A stretch of DNA of 64,000 nt from Rhizobium sophoriradicis (GTDB taxonomy: Bacteria; Pseudomonadota; Alphaproteobacteria; Rhizobiales; Rhizobiaceae): NCBI RefSeq assembly GCF_003939025.1, contig NZ_RQIH01000021.1:49185-113184 (forward strand), read 5' to 3'. Shown here piece by piece: positions 55,956 through 64,000 of the stretch. Within the stretch, counting starts at the first letter, position 1, and each line of letters opens with the position of its first letter. A program made the translations under genes and the position numbers. Below the pieces are notes generated by a model. It searched no databases. It was not told where the DNA came from and worked only from the letters and a program-made list of their open reading frames with translations.

Positions 55956-57054
55956 CAGACGCGGAAAAACTCAGAAGGAATTGGCCGCAGGGACAGGGGT
56001 TGCTCAAGCAGCGATCTCTCGTATCGAAAACGGCACCCGAGACGTGCTTTCGTTGGAAGAGATCCAATCGATCGCGCGTTTCTTGGGATTCCCGGTAAGC
56101 TTTTTTTATGAGCAGGAGCTGCTTTACAGGACTCCAATGAGCCTTCACGGTGCAGCGTTCCGGAAGAAGGCTGCTGTCTCCGCCAAAGATCAACATGCTG
56201 TCATTGCGCTCGCCAATCATTTCGTCTTCCAGTTCCGCAGACTGTTGGACGCAATCGATTTAGAACCGGAATACCAGCTTCTGCAATTTGAGGTCGTCGA
56301 TAGCCAGTCGAGTGTCAGCGAACACGCCGGTGCGGTGACATCGGCCAGCATGGCGGCACTTCGTGTGCGCGCGTCATGGCAATTGGGGGATGCTCCGATC
56401 GGAAACCTCGTGCGATATGTCGAATCGACCGGAATCCTTGTCGTCGAAGGTGACTTCGGCGAGGCCGACATCGATGGCGTCACCCTCCGGCCGACTGGCA
56501 TGAGGCCGGTCATCGTCCTTAATCGGAATCGGCCTGCAGATCGCAAGCGCTTTAGCTTGGCGCACGAATATGGACACGTCGTGCTTCATCCCTACCCGTA
56601 TGAGGCGATGGAGAAAGAGGCGAATGAATTTGCGGCCGAACTCCTCATGCCGCAAACGGGGGTGTTGGCGGATCTGAAGCGGGGACTATCGATCCCGAAG
56701 CTAGGGCAACTGAAACAGAAATGGCGGGTTGCTATGTCCGCGTTGATCTACCGAGCCAAGTCACTCGGCGTCATCTCAGATCCAAGTGCTACCCGTTTGT
56801 ACAAACAGATGAGCATGTACGGGTACCGGACACGAGAACCCAAGGAATTCGACATTCAGCCGGAATCTGGCAAGCTCGGTAGGCAACTCGTCGACCTTCA
56901 CATGAAAGAGCTAGGGTACTCTTTGGAGGAATTGGCTGACGCACTTCGAACAAATCCACATGAATTTGCTGAAATGCACAGCCTTGCCCCGCCAGAAAAG
57001 AACTTGAAAGACGGCAGCAAGCCAAAGCTGCGGCTTGTGGCGAGCCGCGACTGA
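55909..57054 (+). CDS. XRE helix-turn-helix - ImmA/IrrE metallopeptidase fusion
   Basis: A 381-residue protein. N-terminus: XRE helix-turn-helix (KTQKELAAGTGVAQAAISRIENG). Middle and C-terminal part: ImmA/IrrE metallopeptidase with HEYGH near residue 219 and EANEFAAELLMP after it. Such fusions are regulators of mobile elements or antitoxins of IrrE-linked toxin-antitoxin modules. It is the second gene of a rightward pair with its own promoter and ends at a bidirectional hairpin. Confidence 0.88.
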   Translation: MAARPINGEMLLLARNRRGKTQKELAAGTGVAQAAISRIENGTRDVLSLEEIQSIARFLGFPVSFFYEQELLYRTPMSLHGAAFRKKAAVSAKDQHAVIALANHFVFQFRRLLDAIDLEPEYQLLQFEVVDSQSSVSEHAGAVTSASMAALRVRASWQLGDAPIGNLVRYVESTGILVVEGDFGEADIDGVTLRPTGMRPVIVLNRNRPADRKRFSLAHEYGHVVLHPYPYEAMEKEANEFAAELLMPQTGVLADLKRGLSIPKLGQLKQKWRVAMSALIYRAKSLGVISDPSATRLYKQMSMYGYRTREPKEFDIQPESGKLGRQLVDLHMKELGYSLEELADALRTNPHEFAEMHSLAPPEKNLKDGSKPKLRLVASRD

Positions 57055-57070
57055 AGCCGCTGTTGAGTAA

Positions 57071-57090
57071 AAGGCCCCGCTTGCGCGGGG
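57071..57090 (-). terminator. Intrinsic terminator of the DUF736 gene (copy 2)
   Basis: An 8-bp GC-rich stem (GGCCCCGC/GCGGGGCC) with a 4-base loop, followed on the leftward strand by TTTT. It lies just beyond the DUF736 stop and also 16 bp past the rightward XRE-IrrE stop, so it may serve both. Confidence 0.8.
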
Positions 57091-57107
57091 CCCTGGCGGT
57101 GGCTGGA

Positions 57108-57422
57108 TCAGTTGCTGGCGCGTCGGCGCGACCAGATGAGGGCCAGTTCCTCGCCTTCGGTCTCGACCAGGCTGGCGTAGATTGGGGCAGCGAAGCTCGG
57201 ATCGTCCAGCTTGACGGAAAGGTAAGAGTTGCCCTTGTCGGACTGCTTCTTCCAAGCGGCTCCGAACTCGACGGCCGTTGCCAACACGCGGTAGTCCGGG
57301 CCGTTTTCGGTGTCGCCCTCGGCGGGCACGAACTTCACGGACTTGACGTTAAGGGTGAGGGTCTTGACCGAGCCCGAGATTTCGCCGGTTTCGGAACGGG
57401 TGAAGGTGCCGATGGTAGCCAT
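57108..57422 (-). CDS. DUF736 family protein (copy 2)
   Basis: A 104-residue DUF736 protein: TIGTFTRSETG, KTLTLNVKSVKFVPAEGDTENG, and YLSVKLDDPSFAAPI. It is a stand-alone gene with its own terminator and an AAGGAC ribosome site. Similar to copy 1 but clearly a separate sequence. Confidence 0.9.
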   Translation of the reverse strand: MATIGTFTRSETGEISGSVKTLTLNVKSVKFVPAEGDTENGPDYRVLATAVEFGAAWKKQSDKGNSYLSVKLDDPSFAAPIYASLVETEGEELALIWSRRRASN

Positions 57423-57719
57423 GATGCATTGTCCTTTTTGCTGATCGGATCGCGCCTATCGCGATCTCGATGACGGTCGTTGGACCGGGGACGATCGGGC
57501 CGCACCAGAATGGCCGGAATGGAATGAAGGGCGGCCGACAGCCGCTTTTTTGATTTCGCGATGCAAAGTCGGCCATCAGGCCGGCGGCGGAAAAAAGCGG
57601 ATGTCGGACGTTGCGGAATTGAGATCGAGGCGGCCGTTCGCCGCCGGTCTTCGGTCAGACCAGATCAATCGAGTTCGCATTGGGCGTGATCTTGTGGGTG
57701 GAAACGGGACGACCGCATC

Positions 57720-58003
57720 ATGGCTACCATCGACGCCTTCGCCTACCCGTGGACAACGGTATCTTCGGCACGCGCAACACCGGCACCGTGTCATCTAAGC
57801 CTGTGAGTGTTTTCCGCCATCGCGACGGCGGGCGTGATGGCCAGAGTACTGTTGTTCTCCGCCGCCAGCCGCGCTCGGCGTAAGTTGGAAGTGGCTAACG
57901 GCATGGTCGCCACAGTCCATCCCGCCAAGCTGGATGATCCGCGTTTCGTCGTTGAACTTGCATGGATGGCTTGGACAGGGCACCGGACTGCTCTTCAGCC
58001 CGG
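57720..58003 (+). pseudogene. Degenerate DUF736 copy
   Basis: Starting with MATIDAF at 57720, DUF736-like pieces follow in shifted frames: DNGIFGT, then much later KLDDPRFV (compare KLDDPSF in the intact copies) near 57928. Stops and frameshifts break the frame in at least two places. Best read as a decayed third copy on the opposite strand to copy 2. Confidence 0.45.
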
Positions 58004-58084
58004 TGCGGTGCTACGTTGTTTCGCGTGAGAGTCACCGCCGGCCTTGCACTGACGGGACCAACCGGAACGACAGGCCCGGCGCTG

Positions 58085-58378
58085 CTAACCCACCGTTTCC
58101 ACAATTTCGTAGCTCTTGAGGAAGGCGCCCATGCCCTCGTTGAGCAGCGTCAGCAAGTTGGCTTTCGAGACGGGAAGCGTTTCGATCTTTTCGATTCGGA
58201 AGGCAGGAAGCTCCTCATCCGCCGACTTCAGATCGTCGTGTAACCTCATGACTTCGGCTTTTACCTCTTCGAAGCTGGCAAAGTAGACGTCCGAAATGCC
58301 GGTTTCCTTCCAACGCGGCTCTTCGTTGTCGCTGACCACGGAGTAGGTGAACAACTCGAATGATTGATCCTGCTTCAT
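58085..58378 (-). CDS. Small unknown protein
   Basis: A 97-residue acidic protein from the ATG at 58376-58378; a second ATG at 58396 would add six residues. It has the text FELFTYSVVSDNEEPRW and a Lys/Glu-rich helix. No family is recognised. It lies in the accessory stretch between DUF736 and parB. Confidence 0.6.
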   Translation of the reverse strand: MKQDQSFELFTYSVVSDNEEPRWKETGISDVYFASFEEVKAEVMRLHDDLKSADEELPAFRIEKIETLPVSKANLLTLLNEGMGAFLKSYEIVETVG

Positions 58379-58479
58379 ATGCTTCTCCTGCTTCATTGAA
58401 GTCGAAGCGTGCACATTCCCGTCGCATGGGAAACCCGCAATACTGTGAATCCTACATAGACGGCCACCGCCGGGGCGCT

Positions 58480-58881
58480 TCATCTCAGTCGGGCGAGCCG
58501 CGCCGCTGCCGAGAAACCGACGACTGCGCCGCAGGCTAGGCAGAAGAATTGCCTCGTAGGTTCCGATACAGACGCAGCACCAACCGCGCCGTGCATGAGG
58601 GCATATCCTGCGACAGCGGCAGGCACTGCATAGACGACGGCGACGACAAGTCGGGCAGTTTGATTGCGCAAGACCTCCCAGAGGTAAACGAACAGCGCGA
58701 ACGACAGGGTAGCGGCGACGATGGCAACGATGCCAGCGACTATCACTCCTGCGCCGCATGCGTGCGCGAGGCGGAATGCGGCAAGGCCAAGCATGAACGG
58801 CAGGGCATGGGTCGCCAGCGCAAAGGCAAGTACGCACATCGCAACGGACAGCGTGACAGCCAGGAGGATAATCGGCGTCAT
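58480..58881 (-). CDS. Small membrane protein of unknown function
   Basis: A 133-residue protein from the ATG at 58879-58881 with about four hydrophobic segments and little else, so an integral membrane protein. No known motif. The longer frames upstream overlap the parB end and are not convincing. Confidence 0.55.
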   Translation of the reverse strand: MTPIILLAVTLSVAMCVLAFALATHALPFMLGLAAFRLAHACGAGVIVAGIVAIVAATLSFALFVYLWEVLRNQTARLVVAVVYAVPAAVAGYALMHGAVGAASVSEPTRQFFCLACGAVVGFSAAARLARLR

Positions 58882-59054
58882 GGCAACATTCCCCGCGCAC
58901 TCTCGACATCTGGCGACGATGTGATGCTGCGCGTTTGATAAAGGTGGTAGCCGTGTTTGCGTCGAGGTCACGGCCGCGCCCTTGTGGCGCGGCCGCAAAT
59001 TTTCCCGATGTGGAGAATTTAGGCCGGAGCGCTGTGGCTCCGGCCAAACCCTGT

Positions 59055-61334
59055 TCACTCAGCGGCTTCTGAGAAGACAGGCTCGTCGTGCGTGCCGTCG
59101 TCTTCGGCATGCACATGGTCCCCGTCTTCGCCCCACCCCTCCGCTTCGCGAGGATCGACGTCCCCGCTGGTGGTCGGGACCGACGCCTCTTCGTCCACAG
59201 TGCCGTCACCTTCAGAGGCCAGCAAAGCTGGCCGCTCGGTGCGCAGGAGCGGGGGCAACCAATCGGTTTTCCCGAGAAGATGCTCGGCAGCCTCCGCCAT
59301 GGGCGTCTTCTTCATGTCCGCGATCCGCTCCGCCGCTTCGTTGCCGCAGGCCTCCCGCACGGCGGCGAGAATATGCGCCTTCGTGACGCGGCCAAGATAG
59401 CTGCGAACGGTCGGCCTCCAATACCGGCTCATGTCCAAAGTCAGCGCCGTTGCCAACCTCTCGGCGGAGCGCTGCGCACGCGGGCGCTGCTCCCATGGTT
59501 GCTTGACGGCATTCACGGTCAAGGATGCGCAATGGGCAAACAGGGCCATGACGCTCACCGGATCCAGCCCGGCGATGAAGTCCCAGAGATCGGCCACGTC
59601 ACGCGGCATGTCCGTCGCCCAACCCGCATGGCGATCCGCCAGCATCTTCGCCGCCGCCGTATCCTCAATGCCGTCCGCATGACCGGAAAGCGCGGCACTG
59701 GTGGGCCGGATTTCGAGGACGTGGGCGTCCATGCCGCGATAGAAGGTCTGCGCGGCGAGCGCATGGGTGACGGCGATCAGCGCGATATCCGGCTGCTCGC
59801 CAAGGGCGAGGCGAAGCCCAAGCGTCCGATGCGCGGTCAGGTCGCGGGTGAGAATATCGGAAACCGGCTGCGTAGCATCGCCTTCGTCGTCCTCCGGGGC
59901 CTGATTGGCGGAACCGTAGGGCTGGTCACCTCCCTGCCCTTCCGTATCCTCGATGACTTCTCCGTCCGCATTGACGCGCACGCCATCGATGACGGTTATC
60001 CCATCCTCTGCGCCGTCCGCTTCGGGTCCCGGCTTTTCGTCCTCCGGTCGGATGAAGCCGCGCTCGATGCGAGCCGTGCCCTCATAGTTGAGCGAGACGA
60101 ATGCGCCGCCGACGGGCACTTCCTGCGGGTCGTAAGCATGCCGCAAGGCGTCAAGGCGCTCGATCTCCGCTTCAAGCTCGGAAAAGCGCTGATCGACGTC
60201 GGGCGGCAAATCTTCGTCGGTATTCTCCCATTCCGCCGTCAAGCGGTCGAACTCCTCCTGTGCCGCCTCGCGAGCGGCAAGGTCTCCCACCGAAAGATCG
60301 ACCGGCTGCGGGTAGACACGGCGGAGCCCATGGGCGTGCGGGTAGTCGATGAAGACTTCCGTCCATTTCCATCCCTCCGTTGCCTTTAGCTCGGCGGCGA
60401 TATTTTGCAGCTTTTCGAGGACCAGCCGGTCCAGAAGGGCAGCGTCCTCGAAGTATCCGCCGCGATCCTCCGTAAACAGGTCGCGCAGGATCGACCCGCC
60501 CGCGTCGATATAGGCTTCCGCGCCGATAAACATCGCCTTTCGGTCGTTTGCCTGCACATGCGTCCGTGTAAGCTCGCGGCGGATGATGTAGGCCTCGCGA
60601 TTATAGCCGAGGCCGTCATAGACCTGCTCCTGCCGCATATGATCGTCGGTGACGGCGAAGGCCATTAACTGTTCAAGGGTCAATCCACCGTCACGATAGA
60701 CCTGCATCAGCTTCGGGCTGACCGCACCCAAACGAAGCCGCTGCTTCACCACATGGGCAGTCACGCCGAAGCGGGCGGCGATTTCTTCCGCACCCCAACC
60801 CCGGTTTTCCGCAAGCGTCCGGAAGGCCTCCACTTGGTCGGCAACCGAGAGATTGGTACGTGACTCATTCTCGTCCAGACTGATTTCGAACGGATCGTTT
60901 GTCGTATCGATGACGCAGCGGACCGGCTCCGTCGGTTCGATCTCCTTGCGCTTGGCGCGCAGGACCTGCGCCAGCCTGCGGCCTTCACCGATGGTCACCA
61001 AGTAAGAACCGGTCGGCTCGCCATCAGCGCCGAATTCCGGTTCGACGACAAGGTTCTGGAGAATGCCCTTGGCGGCGATGCTCGCCGCATAGGTTTCGAT
61101 CGTCTCGTTGCTGTGCGGGGTCTTGCGCGCATTGCGCGGCGATTTCTTGAGCTTGTCGAGCGGGATCAGGATTTCCCTGCCGCTTGTGGCTGCCGCCGCA
61201 CTGCTCTCCGGAGCGGGCAGAGCCGCAATCACATCCGCCGCAGCGTCTGCGATGCTGAGCACGTTTTCGTCCGTTGCCAAATCGTCCGCCGTCGTGATCG
61301 TGACGGCTCTCGCCTTCTTCGCTGTCCTTGCCAT
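59055..61334 (-). CDS. Large ParB/RepB-like partition protein
   Basis: A 759-residue ParB-family protein. The N-terminal ParB/Spo0J domain carries ILIPLDKLKKSPRNARKT and GEGRRLAQV; then a helix-turn-helix (WGAEEIAARFGVTAHVVKQRL) and a long helical and acidic C-terminal half. Large ParB-like proteins of this type are common on Rhizobiales ICEs. It has the 217-bp structured leader upstream. No ParA gene is seen in the window. Confidence 0.88.
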   Translation of the reverse strand: MARTAKKARAVTITTADDLATDENVLSIADAAADVIAALPAPESSAAAATSGREILIPLDKLKKSPRNARKTPHSNETIETYAASIAAKGILQNLVVEPEFGADGEPTGSYLVTIGEGRRLAQVLRAKRKEIEPTEPVRCVIDTTNDPFEISLDENESRTNLSVADQVEAFRTLAENRGWGAEEIAARFGVTAHVVKQRLRLGAVSPKLMQVYRDGGLTLEQLMAFAVTDDHMRQEQVYDGLGYNREAYIIRRELTRTHVQANDRKAMFIGAEAYIDAGGSILRDLFTEDRGGYFEDAALLDRLVLEKLQNIAAELKATEGWKWTEVFIDYPHAHGLRRVYPQPVDLSVGDLAAREAAQEEFDRLTAEWENTDEDLPPDVDQRFSELEAEIERLDALRHAYDPQEVPVGGAFVSLNYEGTARIERGFIRPEDEKPGPEADGAEDGITVIDGVRVNADGEVIEDTEGQGGDQPYGSANQAPEDDEGDATQPVSDILTRDLTAHRTLGLRLALGEQPDIALIAVTHALAAQTFYRGMDAHVLEIRPTSAALSGHADGIEDTAAAKMLADRHAGWATDMPRDVADLWDFIAGLDPVSVMALFAHCASLTVNAVKQPWEQRPRAQRSAERLATALTLDMSRYWRPTVRSYLGRVTKAHILAAVREACGNEAAERIADMKKTPMAEAAEHLLGKTDWLPPLLRTERPALLASEGDGTVDEEASVPTTSGDVDPREAEGWGEDGDHVHAEDDGTHDEPVFSEAAE

Positions 61335-61358
61335 TGTTCCAATCCTTTCTTTGGTTCA

Positions 61359-61575
61359 ATGCCGGAGGCATGTCCCCGACATGCCTCCCGGGGGCGCGTG
61401 AGCGCGCGGGGATGGAGGGGGCAAATGCCGGCGAGCATCGCCGGGCTGCAGGGCGAGCGAGACGGATCGGAGAAGTGAAGGCCGGGCGGACAGTGCCACG
61501 GCTTGCGAGCCGGCGGGCCTGCCATGCGCAGGCGGCGTTTGCAGGGGAGCAAGGGGGAAGACCCCTTGGCTCCCC
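61359..61575 (-). repeat. Structured leader repeat, copy B (upstream of parB)
   Basis: About 217 bp highly similar to 54959-55177, starting 25 bp before the parB start. The palindrome ATGCCGGAGGCAT, the GCGC-rich stem and the terminal GGGGAGC/GCTCCCC stem are all kept, while the middle differs. This suits selection on RNA or DNA structure rather than on a peptide. Confidence 0.75.
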
Positions 61576-61851
61576 TTTAGGCACGTCGCCCGTTGGTCGG
61601 CTTCCAAGGAAAAATGTGAACGAAAAAATCGATTTTGGGGGATTCGCCCATCGCGATTTTCCGCTATGGTTGCGCCCGAGCTTGCTGTCTCCGCCGCACG
61701 GACTACGCCCGAATGCGCCCGAGACGCGGGCCAATCAGTGTTTTGCGCCGGAGTTCGCCACAATGCCCGGGAATTCGCATTCACAGATCGGGGCTTTCAG
61801 CCCAATCTTTGCCCGGAACGGATTGGTCCGTTCGTCGGCGAGGATGGCGTT

Positions 61852-62046
61852 GTGGCAAGACAGAAGGGCACAGCCGCAAAGCAGGTTCGGGTGGACCTTC
61901 AACCCTCCGCGACCATGCCGGTTTACGATCCGAAGAAACCGGATCCTCGCCTTCGCGATTTCGTGCGGCTTCTCGCGCGACAGGCTGCCCGCAAATTCGT
62001 CGAAGCCGAACGGGAGCGCGCGTCCCGCGATCGTTTCCCCGACTAG
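61852..62046 (+). CDS. Small unknown protein before the recombinase
   Basis: A 64-residue basic protein from a GTG at 61852 with a GAGGA site seven bases upstream; the ATG at 61915 would give 43 residues. The tail is rich in Arg/Lys and ends 12 bp before the recombinase start, so the two are probably co-expressed. A small DNA-binding or recombination helper is possible. Confidence 0.45.
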   Translation: MARQKGTAAKQVRVDLQPSATMPVYDPKKPDPRLRDFVRLLARQAARKFVEAERERASRDRFPD

Positions 62047-62058
62047 GGAGACCGCCGC

Positions 62059-63819
<1,761 letters not shown>

Positions 63820-63913
63820 GCGTTATATTAACACGAAAGGCCGCTTTGTGAGCGGCCCTTTTGATCGGCTTTGGGCCGTTGGATGTGATGAGAAGATTAT
63901 AGTTGCGATTTGC

Positions 63914-64000
63914 AGACCTGGCAGCGACCTACTCTCCCGCGTCTTAAGACGAAGTACCATGGGCGCAGGGGCGTTTCACGGCCGTGTTCGGAAAGGGAAC
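63914..64000 (-). rRNA. 5S ribosomal RNA (partial, 5' end outside window)
   Basis: The last 87 bp are the 3' part of an alphaproteobacterial 5S rRNA on the leftward strand: the closing GGTCGCTGCCAGG stem end and the internal GTTTCACGGCCGTGTTCGG region are clear. It lies 94 bp from tRNA-fMet, with a small hairpin at 63839-63857 between them. Confidence 0.9.

Noticed and set aside
58882..59058. N-terminal extension of the small membrane protein
   Set aside because: It overlaps the parB end and has no membrane or family features.

Overview
The window is almost entirely one large integrative and conjugative element (ICE) of an alphaproteobacterium, most likely a member of the Rhizobiales. It is integrated at an initiator tRNA (tRNA-fMet) lying just behind a 5S rRNA gene at the right edge. 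The evidence is the high GC content, the rhizobial-type 5S/tRNA-fMet arrangement, a full trbBCDEJ-K-LFGI mating-pair operon, and the DUF736, DUF2840, S26 peptidase, DUF2285, RepA and large-ParB backbone typical of Rhizobiales/Sphingomonadales ICEs. Species cannot be fixed from the sequence. The left end of the element lies outside the window.

Layout. (1) 1-24771 is a defence-type island. A leftward nuclease-plus-methyltransferase gene runs off the left edge. Rightward follow a small PD-(D/E)XK-like gene, a sigma-70-like regulator with a partner, an ImmA/IrrE-UvrD fusion helicase, a ubiquitin-like set (multiubiquitin, E1, DUF6527), an AddB/AddA-like nuclease-helicase pair, and a DUF6361 / phospholipase-D-like / SNF2-type helicase trio. 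(2) 24849-34636 is the leftward trb type IV secretion operon. (3) 34827-42802 is metabolic cargo: a polar amino acid ABC transporter, an alanine-racemase-like enzyme, a CapA-like protein and two LysR regulators, lying between trbB and the ribbon-helix-helix/traG genes. (4) 43359-50313 is the DNA-processing module (RHH, TraG, relaxase, lytic transglycosylase, DUF736, TraF peptidase, DUF2840). (5) 50400-53540 is the replication/control module: iterons, RepA, AlpA-like HTH, a split DUF6499/DUF2285 regulator and an XRE repressor. (6) 53755-62046 holds DUF932 and ParB genes, each behind a copy of a ~218-bp leader, an XRE-IrrE toxin-antitoxin-like pair, DUF736 genes and small unknowns. (7) 62059-63786 is a serine recombinase whose reading frame runs into the tRNA-fMet gene; 5S rRNA follows.

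How it fits together. The recombinase and tRNA site account for integration. RepA with iterons suggests the excised circle can replicate. Relaxase, TraG and Trb account for transfer. The most interesting part is the left island. It joins a prokaryotic ubiquitin-like conjugation set to two RecB/AddAB-style helicase systems and a DISARM-like helicase/PLD/methylase set, probably under a dedicated sigma factor and an IrrE-type protease domain. Its role as antiphage or anti-plasmid defence is inferred from domain content and from its position on a mobile element.
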